This document shows positions 27,418 through 36,021 of a stretch of DNA of 64,000 bases, in pieces. The stretch is from NCBI RefSeq assembly GCF_011045115.1, contig NZ_JAAKZG010000003.1:248001-312000 (forward strand), read 5' to 3'. Each line of letters begins with the position of its first letter. The stretch's first letter is position 1. The notes below the pieces were generated by a model. That model was given only the letters and a program-made list of their open reading frames with translations. It was not told the origin of the DNA and ran no database searches. The translations under genes were made by a program, and so were the position numbers. Origin of the DNA: Mesorhizobium zhangyense (GTDB lineage: Bacteria > Pseudomonadota > Alphaproteobacteria > Rhizobiales > Rhizobiaceae).

Positions 27418-29063
27418 AGACTGGCGGAAAACTGATCGTCGAAGCCCTCGAAGCCAATGGCGTCGACCGCATGTATTGCGTGCCCGGCGAATCCTATCTC
27501 GCAGTGCTCGACGCGCTCTACGATTCCTCCATCAAGAGCGTCGTCTGCCGCCAGGAAGGCGGCGCTGCGATGATGGCCGATTGCCACGGCAGGCTGACCG
27601 GCAAACCCGGCATCTGCTTCGTCACCCGCGGCCCCGGCGCGACCAACGCCTCGGCCGGCATTCACATCGCCATGCAGGATTCCATCCCGCTCATCATGTT
27701 CATTGGCCAGGTCGCAAGCCACGCCCGCGAGCGCGAGGCGTTTCAGGAAGTCGACTACCGCGCCTTCTTCGGCCCGATCGCCAAATGGGCGACCGAGATC
27801 GATGATGCGTCGCGCATCCCCGAAATCCTCACGCGCGCCTTCTCCATCGCGACATCCGGCCGCCCCGGCCCAGTCGTGATCGCGCTGCCGGAAGACATGC
27901 TGACGAGCGAGGTTGAAGCGCCTGCCGCCCTGCCCTTCACGCCGGTCGAAACCCGGCCCGGAGAGGCGGAACTGGCCGAACTGGAACGACTGCTCACCGG
28001 CGCCAAGCGCCCCTTCGCCATTCTTGGCGGCTCGGGCTGGAACGAAGGGGCCGTCGCCGGTTTCCAGGAGATTTCCGAAAACTGGTCGCTGCCTGTCGGC
28101 GTTTCCTTCCGCCGCCAGATGCTGTTCGACCATCTGCACCCGAACTATGCCGGCGATGTCGGCATCGGCATCAACCCGAAGCTCGCCGCCCGCGTCAAGG
28201 AAGCCGACCTGATCCTGCTGGTTGGCGGACGCTTCGGCGAAATGCCGTCGTCCGACTACACGCTGATGAAAAGCCCCTACCCGGACCAGACCCTTGTGCA
28301 TGTCCACCCGGACACCAGCGAGCTTGGCCGCGTCTATCGCCCGACGCTCGCCATCAATGCCTCGCCGACCGCGTTCACGCAGGCTTTCGCCAAGAGAAAA
28401 GGGCCGTCATCTCCGGGCTGGGCAGAGGCGACCGCTGCGGCACACTCAGATTATCTCGCATGGTCGACGCCGCCTGAAACCGGCCCCGGTGCCGTGCAGA
28501 TGGGGCCGATCATGACCTATCTGGAAAAGGTGCTGCCGGAAGACGCGATCCTGACCAACGGCGCCGGCAACTACGCCACCTGGGTGCACCGCTTCCATCG
28601 CTTCCGCCGCTTCGCCACGCAGGGCGCGCCGACTTCCGGCTCGATGGGCTATGGCACACCGGCGGCGGTCGCGGCCAAGGGGCTGTTTCCCGACCGCGAG
28701 GTGGTCTGCTTTGCCGGCGACGGCTGCTTCCTGATGAACGGCCAAGAGTTCGCAACGGCTGTGCAGTATGATCTGCCGATCATCGTCATCGTCGTCAACA
28801 ACGGCATCTACGGCACCATCCGCATGCATCAGGAGCGCGAGTATCCCGGCCGTGTCGAGGCAACCGACCTGAAGAACCCGGATTTCGCAGCACTTGCGCG
28901 CGCCTATGGCGGCCATGGTGAGACGGTTGAACAGACCGCCGATTTTGCTCCGGCCTTCGAGCGCGCTCGGGCGAGCGGGAGGCCATCGATCATCGAAATC
29001 AAGCTCGACCCGGAAGCGATCACGCCGACGCGGACGATGACGGATATTCGCGAGAAGCGGTAG
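27414..29063 (+). CDS. Thiamine-diphosphate-dependent enzyme, acetolactate synthase-like
   Basis: This 549-residue protein has the three-domain acetohydroxyacid synthase/benzoylformate decarboxylase layout. The catalytic Glu is in VCRQEGGAAMMAD near residue 50, GPGATNASAGIH follows, a central Rossmann-like domain runs from about residue 195 to 330, and the ThDP/Mg motif GDGCFLMNGQEFATAVQYDL is near residue 440. The oxalyl-CoA decarboxylase features I would expect are not apparent despite the CoA-transferase neighbour. Coupling to that gene suggests a lyase or decarboxylase acting on a CoA ester, or on the acid released. The substrate is open. It ends 23 bases before a long palindromic repeat. 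Confidence 0.82.
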   Translation: MKTGGKLIVEALEANGVDRMYCVPGESYLAVLDALYDSSIKSVVCRQEGGAAMMADCHGRLTGKPGICFVTRGPGATNASAGIHIAMQDSIPLIMFIGQVASHAREREAFQEVDYRAFFGPIAKWATEIDDASRIPEILTRAFSIATSGRPGPVVIALPEDMLTSEVEAPAALPFTPVETRPGEAELAELERLLTGAKRPFAILGGSGWNEGAVAGFQEISENWSLPVGVSFRRQMLFDHLHPNYAGDVGIGINPKLAARVKEADLILLVGGRFGEMPSSDYTLMKSPYPDQTLVHVHPDTSELGRVYRPTLAINASPTAFTQAFAKRKGPSSPGWAEATAAAHSDYLAWSTPPETGPGAVQMGPIMTYLEKVLPEDAILTNGAGNYATWVHRFHRFRRFATQGAPTSGSMGYGTPAAVAAKGLFPDREVVCFAGDGCFLMNGQEFATAVQYDLPIIVIVVNNGIYGTIRMHQEREYPGRVEATDLKNPDFAALARAYGGHGETVEQTADFAPAFERARASGRPSIIEIKLDPEAITPTRTMTDIREKR

Positions 29064-29090
29064 GGTTTAGCGAAGAGCCCCTCAGCAAGA

Positions 29091-29256
29091 GCCCCCTCTC
29101 CGTCTCGGCTTCGCCGAGCCACCTCTCCCCCATTTCATGGGGGCGAGGAACCGGCACCAGCCGAGGGTCGCGGAAGTTCGGAGCGTTTCAGGACTTGGGT
29201 TCTTCGCCCCTGCGAAGCGGGGGAGAGGTGGCGCGCGAAGCGCGACGGAGAGGGGG
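29091..29256. repeat. Long palindromic intergenic repeat (ggcgaagccgag family)
   Basis: The left arm 29091-29147 (ccccctctccgtctcggctt onward) is partly inverted at 29212-29256 (gcgaagcgggggagaggtgg onward). The left arm shares cgtctcggcttcgccgagcc and the adjacent acctctccccc with the repeat at 7709. It separates the ThDP gene from the convergent EEP gene. Confidence 0.75.
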
Positions 29257-29301
29257 ATTTTCCGCAGCGCCGAAAACAACCGAGTAAATCCCCTCTAAAC
29301 T

Positions 29302-30414
29302 TCAAACATCAATATCCACCCACACCGCCGCATGATCCGATCCCGCATCATGCGGCTTGGTTAGCTCAGCGTAGCAATCCCATCGCCGTGGCCGCGAGCC
29401 CGGCCACATGCCCGTCCGAAACACCCCTCCCACTTCCACCTTCTCGAACAGTTTCGGCGACAGCAGGATATAGTCGATCTTGTTACCGGCGTTGCACAGG
29501 CCGAACGTGCCGGGAAAGCCGCCATTGTCAAAACCCGGATGCGTAAAGACATCCCTCAGGTTCGTGCCATCGATCAGCGGCTTCAGCGGGGCGCTGCCCG
29601 GCGTATCGTTGAGGTCGCCCAGCACGACGACCAGCTCGTTGCCTGCCGCCACCAGCCCCTCATAGATCGCCTTGACGCGCTCCGCCTGCGAACGCCGCTT
29701 GGCGTTGGAAGTAGCAGGCGAGCCGAACCCCTTGCTCTTGAAATGGTTGACCATGACGATGAGCGTCTTGCCGGACGGCAGCGTTACGTGGAATTCGGGG
29801 CAGTCGCGCGAAAAGATCCGCTCGCCGTTCGGCGCGAGATCATCGACGTGGCTGCGCATAAGGCCGATGACATGATCCGGCTTGGTCACCAGCCCGACAT
29901 CGATGCCGCGCTCGTCATTGCCGTCGATGACCATCACCTGCCGGAACGCGGTGCCACCGATCGCCGGCAGGATCGTGTCGTTGAAGGCGGCAAGCACCGG
30001 GCGGCTCTCGGCCTCCACGACCGCGAGGATATCGGCCTCGACATCGATCATGACGCGGGCGGTGTTGCGCATGGAATGTTCGTTCACCGGCTCGTCGCGC
30101 AGTTCGAGCGAGCCGACCCAGTCGGCGCGGCCGTCTGCCAGAATCTCGATGCCACCGGCCGTCGGCCTCTTCAGCAGTCCGCCACGGTTGCGGCGCAGGA
30201 TGACGAAGGGGCCGGTGTCTGATTTTTCAAGGCCGAGCTTGATCATCAGCTCGACCATCTTTGTCTTCATCGCCGGCGTGTAGGTGATTTCGCCCAGAAG
30301 CGCATTGAGCGCGGCGAAGGCCTCCAGAACCGGACGGCCCTCCTCCCAACTGTCGAGGTTCATCGCCTTGGCGCGATCGAACAGGTTTTCGACATTGTAG
30401 CTTGCGATCCGCAT
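29302..30414 (-). CDS. Endonuclease/exonuclease/phosphatase family hydrolase
   Basis: This 370-residue EEP-fold protein shows the family's metal- and phosphate-binding elements: MRIASYNVENLFDR at the N-terminus, the catalytic Glu in VVEAESRPVL, VNHFKSKG, VVLGDLNDTPGSAPL and the terminal GSDHAAVWVDI. It probably hydrolyses phosphodiester or phosphate-ester bonds; DNase, sphingomyelinase-like and nucleotide-phosphatase activities all occur in this fold. No signal peptide is visible. The start at 30414 has GAGGA about 7 bases upstream. A strong terminator separates it from the ABC importer operon on the same strand. Confidence 0.85.
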   Translation of the reverse strand: MRIASYNVENLFDRAKAMNLDSWEEGRPVLEAFAALNALLGEITYTPAMKTKMVELMIKLGLEKSDTGPFVILRRNRGGLLKRPTAGGIEILADGRADWVGSLELRDEPVNEHSMRNTARVMIDVEADILAVVEAESRPVLAAFNDTILPAIGGTAFRQVMVIDGNDERGIDVGLVTKPDHVIGLMRSHVDDLAPNGERIFSRDCPEFHVTLPSGKTLIVMVNHFKSKGFGSPATSNAKRRSQAERVKAIYEGLVAAGNELVVVLGDLNDTPGSAPLKPLIDGTNLRDVFTHPGFDNGGFPGTFGLCNAGNKIDYILLSPKLFEKVEVGGVFRTGMWPGSRPRRWDCYAELTKPHDAGSDHAAVWVDIDV

Positions 30415-30483
30415 GGCTTGGTCCTCGAACAAGAATGCAGGAGCACCAATCGTCTCACGGCCCGGTTGCGGTGTCATGACACC

Positions 30484-30510
30484 AAAAAGGGGCGGTCGCC
30501 CGCCCCTTTA
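30484..30510 (-). terminator. Intrinsic terminator of the NMT1-type ABC importer operon
   Basis: On the minus strand AAAGGGGCGG-gcga-CCGCCCC followed by TTTTT forms a GC-rich stem and U-run, 27 bases beyond the stop of the substrate-binding protein gene. Confidence 0.9.
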
Positions 30511-30536
30511 CTGTCTTGCGCTTTGGAAAGCGGATT

Positions 30537-31508
30537 TTACTTGATCGCCTTGTCGGTGATCACCGTCGTGAAGGCGCCTTCAGGCTCCTTGGTGATGATC
30601 TTCTGTGCCAGCAGGGCGGCTGCCGTGCGCTCGTAAGCGGCCGGGATCAGCTTGCCGTCGGCATTGTCGATCAGCTTGGCGACTTCGCCCATCATGCGCT
30701 TCTGGTGGTTCTCGTCCTGGCCGCCGTTTTCCACGACGATGCCGGCAGCCTCATCCGGGTTCTCTGTGGCGTATTTCCAGCCCTTCATCGAGGCACGCAC
30801 GAACTTGACCATCTTTTCCTCGAAGGCCGGGTCCTTGAGCTTGTCGCCAAGCGCATAGAGGCCGTCTTCCAGAAGGTCGTTACCCATCTCGGTGTAGTTG
30901 AAGACAGTGAGGTCCTCAGGCTTGAAGCCGGCATCGATCAGCTGCCAGTATTCGTTATATGTCATGACCGAGATGCAGTCGGCCTGCTTCTGGATCAGCG
31001 GCTGCACGTCGAAGCTCTGCTTGAGAACGGTCACGCCGTCCTTGCCGCCTTCGGTCGGCAGGCCGAGCTTGTTCATCCAGGCGTAGAACGGATATTCGTT
31101 GCCGAAGAACCAGACGCCGAGCGTGTGGCCCTTGAAGTCGGCTTCGGTCTTGATCGGGCCGTCTTTCGGGCAGACCAGTTCCATGCCGGCCTTCTTGAAA
31201 GGCTGGGCGATGTTGACCAGCGGAACGCCCTTTTCGCGGGCAGCCAGCGCACCGCCCATCCAGTCGACGATCACGTCCGCGCCGCCGCCGGCGATCACCT
31301 GCTCGGGCGCGATATCGGGACCGCCCGGCTTGATGTCGACGTCGAGGCCTTCCTCTTCATAAAAGCCCTTGTCCTTGGCGACGTAGTAGCCGGCAAACTG
31401 CGACTGCGTCACCCATTTGAGCTGCAACGTCACCTTGTCGGCCGCCCAAGCCTGGACAGCCGCCAGCGACATCGCGCCGGCCAGCATGGAAACCATCAGT
31501 TTTTTCAT
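30537..31508 (-). CDS. ABC importer substrate-binding protein, NMT1/THI5-like (putative pyrimidine)
   Basis: This 323-residue protein has a Sec signal (MKKLMVSMLAGAMSLAAVQA, then WA) and the NMT1/THI5 fold: VTLQLKWVTQSQFAGYYVAK, then GFYEEEGLDVDIKPGG. Such proteins bind hydroxymethylpyrimidine, riboflavin, taurine or pyrimidines in the periplasm. The neighbouring beta-ureidopropionase-like, aminotransferase, RutR and PreTA genes make uracil, thymine or a dihydropyrimidine the likeliest ligand; this is inference from context. It is the last gene of its operon and is followed by a strong terminator. GAGGGT lies about 8 bases before the ATG. Confidence 0.85.
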   Translation of the reverse strand: MKKLMVSMLAGAMSLAAVQAWAADKVTLQLKWVTQSQFAGYYVAKDKGFYEEEGLDVDIKPGGPDIAPEQVIAGGGADVIVDWMGGALAAREKGVPLVNIAQPFKKAGMELVCPKDGPIKTEADFKGHTLGVWFFGNEYPFYAWMNKLGLPTEGGKDGVTVLKQSFDVQPLIQKQADCISVMTYNEYWQLIDAGFKPEDLTVFNYTEMGNDLLEDGLYALGDKLKDPAFEEKMVKFVRASMKGWKYATENPDEAAGIVVENGGQDENHQKRMMGEVAKLIDNADGKLIPAAYERTAAALLAQKIITKEPEGAFTTVITDKAIK

Positions 31509-31531
31509 TTTTTTCACCCTCTGAAGTGCGC

Positions 31532-32653
31532 CTACCCACCACGGACAGACGGATGCCAAAACGTAACGGCCCTTTCGACAAGGGCTATCGCGCCATAGAA
31601 GACCGAACCCGCAAGTGCTGCAACCGCGATTTCAGCCCAGACCATATCGATATTCATGCGGCCGACCTCCGTCGAAATGCGGAAGCCCATACCGACGACG
31701 GGGGTGCCGAAGAACTCCGCGACGATGGCGCCGATCATCGCCAGCGTGGAATTGATCTTCAGCGCGTTGAAGATGAACGGGGCAGCGGCCGGCAGCCTGA
31801 GCTTGAACAGTGTCTGCCAGTAGCTGGAGGCGTAAGTGCGCATCAGGTCGCGCTCCATGTGCCCGGAGGCGGCAAGGCCGGCGACCGTGTTCACCAGCAT
31901 CGGGAAGAAGGTCATGACGACGACGACGGCAGCCTTGGAAGGCCAGTCGAAGCCGAACCACATCACCAGAATGGGCGCCACGCCGATGATCGGCAGAGCA
32001 GAGACCATGTTGCCGATGGGCAGCAGCCCGCGCCGCAGGAACGGCACGCGGTCGGCAAGGATGGCCGTGGCAAAGCCCGCGCCGCAGCCGAGGATGTAGC
32101 CTGCGACCACCGACTTGAAGATCGTCTGGTTCACATCCGCCCACAGGATTGGCAGGGAATTCGCAAGCCGCACGCCGATAGCGCTGGGCGGCGGCAGGAG
32201 CACGAAGGGAATGCCGGCGCCGCGCGTGATCGCTTCCCACAGGATCAGGATCCACGCGCCGAAGATGACGGGGATCAGTAGGCGCAGCAGCGTATTCGCC
32301 AAGCGATCCACCGGGCGTAGCACCGACAGCACGGTCACGCAGCGCCAGGCCAGCAGCCACCCCGCTATTATCAGCAGGAAGAACGAGGTTCGCGCCGTCC
32401 CCTCATTGCCGGTGATTCCGGCAATGAGCAGCCAGGCCGCGCCATGCGCGCCGACGAACAGAATGGCGGCGGAAATCAAGTTCGGCACGGGAAGTGCAGA
32501 CGCCAACGCGGCACCGGCGACAAGGACAAAGATCAGCGCGGTCGTGCCGCCGCTATAGGGAGCAGCCGCACCCGCCAGCGGCAGCATGATGGCCGCAGCC
32601 ACGCAGAAAAGCAGCGCCAGCCCCGCCTGCCATGAAAGCTTCAGCCCGCTCAT
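31532..32653 (-). CDS. ABC importer permease, second subunit
   Basis: This 373-residue membrane protein has a BPD_transp_1 domain in its C-terminal two thirds (signature around AAPFIFNALKINSTLAMIGA) and about four extra N-terminal hydrophobic helices (residues 8-120) not found in the partner. Its ATG overlaps the stop of the upstream permease gene (ATGA). With the partner it should form a heterodimeric inner-membrane channel. The in-frame ATG 34 codons upstream would lie within the partner gene and encodes an Arg-rich, implausible segment. Confidence 0.87.
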   Translation of the reverse strand: MSGLKLSWQAGLALLFCVAAAIMLPLAGAAAPYSGGTTALIFVLVAGAALASALPVPNLISAAILFVGAHGAAWLLIAGITGNEGTARTSFFLLIIAGWLLAWRCVTVLSVLRPVDRLANTLLRLLIPVIFGAWILILWEAITRGAGIPFVLLPPPSAIGVRLANSLPILWADVNQTIFKSVVAGYILGCGAGFATAILADRVPFLRRGLLPIGNMVSALPIIGVAPILVMWFGFDWPSKAAVVVVMTFFPMLVNTVAGLAASGHMERDLMRTYASSYWQTLFKLRLPAAAPFIFNALKINSTLAMIGAIVAEFFGTPVVGMGFRISTEVGRMNIDMVWAEIAVAALAGSVFYGAIALVERAVTFWHPSVRGG

Positions 32654-33585
32654 GCCGGCCTCCCGCCCATGGAGCGCTCGACGATGTTGCCGACGATGCC
32701 GACGACAGTAACCAGCAGGATCGCCACGACCGAGCCCGCGACGAGGGCCGCCCATATGTCGATGGTCTGGCTGTAATAGGAGCCGGAGAGCAGCTTTGCG
32801 CCGATGCCGGCAACAGCACCCGTCGGCAGTTCGGCAACGATCGCGCCGACGAGGCTTGCCGCCACCGCAACCTTCATCGAGGCAAACAGAAACGGCACGG
32901 AGGCCGGCACGCGCAGCTTCCAGAACGTCTGCGAGGCGCTGGCATTATAGGTGTGCATCAGGTCGAGATGCATCAGTTCGGGCGAGCGCAGGCCCTTCAC
33001 CATGCCGACCGCGACGGGGAAGAACGACAGATAGGTCGAGATCAGCGCCTTGGGGATGACGCCAGTGATACCAATCGCGGCAAAAACGACCACCACCATC
33101 GGCGCAATCGCCAGGATGGGAATGGTCTGCGAGGCGATGATCCACGGCATCAGGCTGCGGTCGAGCGAGGTGAAATGCACGATGCCGACAGCAATCAGAA
33201 TGCCGAGCGCCGTGCCAAAGGCAAAGCCCAGCAGCGTCGACGAAAGCGTCACCCAGGCATGGTAGACGAGGCTGCGGTTGCTGGTGACTTTTCGCAGGAA
33301 GGTGTTTTCAAAGAAATTCGCCGCCACCTGATGCGGCGCCGGCAGCGTCGGCTTGGGCTGCGACCACGTCTTGCCGACGAACTCGACAAAGCCCGGCGTC
33401 TCGCCAGCGCGCCGATCGAGATCGCGCTGGAACGGCCCGTTTAGGATGACGGCGAAGACATACCAGACGATGACCAGCCCGGCGAGGATGGAGACGACCG
33501 GAAACACACTGCCGGCAGCGATGCGGGAGAAGAGACCTGCTGAGGCGGCCTGAGGATGCGCCAGGTTTGTAGCGGCCTCAGTCAT
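32650..33585 (-). CDS. ABC importer permease, first subunit
   Basis: This 311-residue inner-membrane protein has a BPD_transp_1 domain with the EAA-type loop near RVPASVPFLFASMKVAVAAS and a first helix around VSILAGLVIVWYVFAVILNG. A periplasmic segment of about 75 residues follows that helix. The start overlaps the end of the ATPase gene by eight bases and the stop overlaps the next permease, so the four genes form one operon. It resembles the SsuC/RibX/TauC group. Confidence 0.88.
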   Translation of the reverse strand: MTEAATNLAHPQAASAGLFSRIAAGSVFPVVSILAGLVIVWYVFAVILNGPFQRDLDRRAGETPGFVEFVGKTWSQPKPTLPAPHQVAANFFENTFLRKVTSNRSLVYHAWVTLSSTLLGFAFGTALGILIAVGIVHFTSLDRSLMPWIIASQTIPILAIAPMVVVVFAAIGITGVIPKALISTYLSFFPVAVGMVKGLRSPELMHLDLMHTYNASASQTFWKLRVPASVPFLFASMKVAVAASLVGAIVAELPTGAVAGIGAKLLSGSYYSQTIDIWAALVAGSVVAILLVTVVGIVGNIVERSMGGRPA

Positions 33586-34390
33586 AACTATGCCCCGCCC
33601 TCAGACCGTCCCGCACCCGCGCGGCAATGGCCAGGAATTCCGGTGACTCGCGAATGTCCAGCGGGCGCTCGTGCGGCAGCGTCGATTCGATGACGTCGGT
33701 GACACGGCCGGGGCGCGGCGACATGACGACGATGCGCGTCGAGAGATAGACCGCTTCCGGAATCGAATGGGTGACGAAGCAGATCGTCTTGTTGGTGCGC
33801 TTCCAAAGTTCGAGAAGCTGCTCGTTGAGGTGGTCGCGCACGATCTCGTCAAGCGCGCCGAAGGGCTCGTCCATCAGCAGAAGGTCGGCATCGAAGGCCA
33901 GCGCACGCGCGATCGAGGCGCGCTGCTGCATGCCGCCGGACAGCTGCCAGGGAAATTTCTTTTCGAAGCCCGACAGGTTGACCAGTTCCATGGTGCGCTT
34001 GATGCGCGCTTTCTGGTCGACCCCGGAAATGCCCATGATCTCCAGCGGCAGCGCGATGTTGCGCTCGATGGTGCGCCATGGATAGAGCGCGGCAGCCTGG
34101 AAGACATAGCCATAGGCGCGCGCCTGCCGTGCCTGCTCCGGTGTCATGCCATTGATGGAAATGGTGCCGGAGGTCGGCTTTTCCAGATCGGCGATAACGC
34201 GCAGGAACGTCGTCTTGCCGCAACCGGACGGGCCGATGAAGGAAACGAATTCGCCCTTCTTGATGGTCAGGTCGACATCGGACAGCGCCTGCACGGGGCC
34301 GTCTCCGGTCTGGAAGGTGAGACCGAGTTTCCTGGCTTCGACGACAGTTTGTTGTGCTGGCTGCAAGCTGGCTCTTTCCAAAAATTCCAT
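33578..34390 (-). CDS. ABC importer ATP-binding protein (SsuB/TauB type)
   Basis: This 270-residue ATPase has Walker A GPSGCGKTT, Q-loop YVFQAAALYPW, signature LSGGMQQRASIARAL, Walker B LLLMDEPFGALD and the switch His in FVTHSIPEAVYLS. It is the first gene of the four-gene importer operon. The ATG at 34390 is preferred; the frame reaches back to 34426, but those 12 residues lie next to a region with no ribosome site. The upstream 308-base gap contains a perfect dyad at 34476 that could regulate the operon. Confidence 0.9.
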   Translation of the reverse strand: MEFLERASLQPAQQTVVEARKLGLTFQTGDGPVQALSDVDLTIKKGEFVSFIGPSGCGKTTFLRVIADLEKPTSGTISINGMTPEQARQARAYGYVFQAAALYPWRTIERNIALPLEIMGISGVDQKARIKRTMELVNLSGFEKKFPWQLSGGMQQRASIARALAFDADLLLMDEPFGALDEIVRDHLNEQLLELWKRTNKTICFVTHSIPEAVYLSTRIVVMSPRPGRVTDVIESTLPHERPLDIRESPEFLAIAARVRDGLRAGHSYD

Positions 34391-34698
34391 CGCTCTATTA
34401 GAGCAGTTTTCCGACGATGGGGACACTGGCGGATAGGGGGAAGATTCGCGAAAACAACAACATAATCGCCGACCTTGATTCAGTTTGAATCAGGCCGGCC
34501 TGCTGTCGACAAGACACGGCAACTGCCGTCCGCCAACGCCCGGTAGCGTTGCGGCCCCCATGCCAAAATCCCGCCCTGCACAAAGATGCAGCCGGTCATG
34601 GCGCGCCATTCTCGATTTTTCCGATCATACTCCCAGTTCCCCTTTTTGGACCGCGCGCTTCTGTCGAGCGCGTCGGGCCAGTCAAAAAATGCAGGTAG
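34391..34698. other. 308-base non-coding gap between importer operon and hydrolase gene
   Basis: No convincing gene is present. It contains the perfect dyad at 34476-34492 and an imperfect hairpin at 34650-34675 (cgcgct...agcgcg) flanked by T5 and A6 runs. The importer promoter should lie here. In related pyrimidine loci a dihydropyrimidinase gene would be expected in such a position, but I see no remnant of one. Confidence 0.5.
34476..34492. promoter_or_regulatory. Perfect inverted repeat upstream of the ABC importer operon
   Basis: TGATTCA-GTT-TGAATCA is an exact 7-3-7 dyad, 86 bases before the ATPase start. Spacing and sequence differ from the RutR-like sites nearby, so another regulator may bind it. 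Confidence 0.45.
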
Positions 34699-35949
34699 TT
34701 ACTCCACGATCACCGCCGTTTCGACAACCGCGTGGAACAGCACGTCGCAGCCGCCGGCGGCCCATTCCGGGAAGATTTCCTCGGCCTCGTTGTGGCTGAG
34801 CCCGTCGACGCAGGGGCAGAAGACCATGGCCGTCGGCGCGACACGATTGATCCAGCAGGCATCGTGGCCGGCGCCAGAAACGATGTCGCGGTGCGAGTAG
34901 CCAAGGCGAACGGCCGCATCGCGGATCGCCTTGACGCAGCCTTCGTCAAAAGTCACCGGGTCGAAATGGCCGACCTGCTCGATCTCGAAGGAAATATCGA
35001 GCGCCTCGCAGATGGTCGAAATGCCGTCGCGGATGCGCTCGTCCATCTCGTCCAGCACTTCCTTGTTAGGCGAGCGGATGTCGATGGTGAAGACGGTGCG
35101 GCCGGCGATGATGTTGCGCGAGTTCGGATAGACTTCCATGTGGCCGATCGCGCCGACGGCGTCTGGCTGGTAGTCCATGGCGATCTCGTGCACCAGTTCC
35201 GTCACGCGTGCCATGCCCAGCCCGGCATTGCGGCGCTTGGGCATCGGCGTCGAGCCGGTATGCGCCTCCCTGCCGGTCAGCGTCACCTGCAGCCATTTCA
35301 GGCCCTGGCCATGAGTGACGACGCCGATATCGATCAGCTCGTCCTCCAGGATCGGTCCCTGCTCGATGTGAAGCTCGAAGAACGCCTTCATCTTGCGTGC
35401 GCCGACCTTCTCCTCGCCTTTCCAGCCGATGCGCTCCAGCTCATCGCCGAAAAACTTGCCCTCGGCGTCCTTGCGGTCGTAGGCCCAGTCCTGCTTGTGG
35501 ACGCCGGCAAAGACGCCGGAAGCGAGCATTGCCGGGGCAAAGCGGGTGCCCTCCTCGTTCGTCCAGTTGGTGACGACGATCGGGTGTTTGGTCTTGATAC
35601 CGAGATCGTTGAGCGAGCGGATGACCTCGAGCCCGCCGAGCACGCCCAGCACGCCGTCAAACTTGCCGCCGGTCGGCTGCGTATCGAGATGGGAGCCGAC
35701 ATAGACCGGCAGCGCGTCCGGGTCGGTCCCTTCGCGGCGGGCAAACATCGTGCCCATCTGGTCGACGCCCATTTCGAGCCCGGCCTCGTCGCACCACTTC
35801 TTGAAGAGGTTACGCCCCTCGCCATCGAAGTCGGTCAGCGTCTGGCGATTGTTGCCGCCGGCGATGCCGGGCCCGATCTTCGCCATCTCCATCAGCGAAT
35901 CCCACAAACGATCTGAATTGATTCGCAAATTTTCGCCGGGGGCGGCCAT
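34699..35949 (-). CDS. Zn-dependent N-carbamoyl amino-acid hydrolase / beta-ureidopropionase
   Basis: This 416-residue M20-family amidohydrolase has metal ligands in VYVGSHLDTQPTGG, TNWTNEEGTRF, FFELHIEQGP and a late GHDACWINRV. This is the AmaB/HyuC/PydC layout. In the pyrimidine pathway it would cleave N-carbamoyl-beta-alanine to beta-alanine, CO2 and ammonia. It lies immediately downstream of an omega-aminotransferase on the same strand and in a RutR locus, which favours beta-ureidopropionase over L-carbamoylase. It is cytoplasmic and full length. Confidence 0.88.
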   Translation of the reverse strand: MAAPGENLRINSDRLWDSLMEMAKIGPGIAGGNNRQTLTDFDGEGRNLFKKWCDEAGLEMGVDQMGTMFARREGTDPDALPVYVGSHLDTQPTGGKFDGVLGVLGGLEVIRSLNDLGIKTKHPIVVTNWTNEEGTRFAPAMLASGVFAGVHKQDWAYDRKDAEGKFFGDELERIGWKGEEKVGARKMKAFFELHIEQGPILEDELIDIGVVTHGQGLKWLQVTLTGREAHTGSTPMPKRRNAGLGMARVTELVHEIAMDYQPDAVGAIGHMEVYPNSRNIIAGRTVFTIDIRSPNKEVLDEMDERIRDGISTICEALDISFEIEQVGHFDPVTFDEGCVKAIRDAAVRLGYSHRDIVSGAGHDACWINRVAPTAMVFCPCVDGLSHNEAEEIFPEWAAGGCDVLFHAVVETAVIVE

Positions 35950-35980
35950 GCTCGTCCTACTCTAAAAAACTCTTGCAATA

Positions 35981-36014
35981 TGAAACGCCGGGAAGCCTTT
36001 CGGCATCCCGGCGT
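35981..36014 (-). terminator. Stem-loop between aminotransferase and hydrolase genes
   Basis: AACGCCGGGA and TCCCGGCGTT are exact complements around a 14-base loop containing a small GCC/GGC pair. The U-run after it is weak, so it may attenuate or protect the message rather than terminate fully. Confidence 0.6.
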
Positions 36015-36021
36015 TACTGTG

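Noticed and set aside
27414-29063. Oxalyl-CoA decarboxylase (Oxc) identity for the ThDP enzyme
   Set aside because: Suggested only by the adjacent class III CoA-transferase; sequence blocks look like a general AHAS/benzoylformate-type enzyme.
30537-34390. Thiamine-precursor (hydroxymethylpyrimidine) importer with a TPP riboswitch
   Set aside because: The binding protein is THI5-like, but no TPP aptamer core is visible upstream and the neighbours are pyrimidine-degradation genes.
34650-34675. Intrinsic terminator for the beta-ureidopropionase-like gene
   Set aside because: A hairpin exists, but on the minus strand it is followed by A residues rather than U, so it cannot act as a standard terminator.
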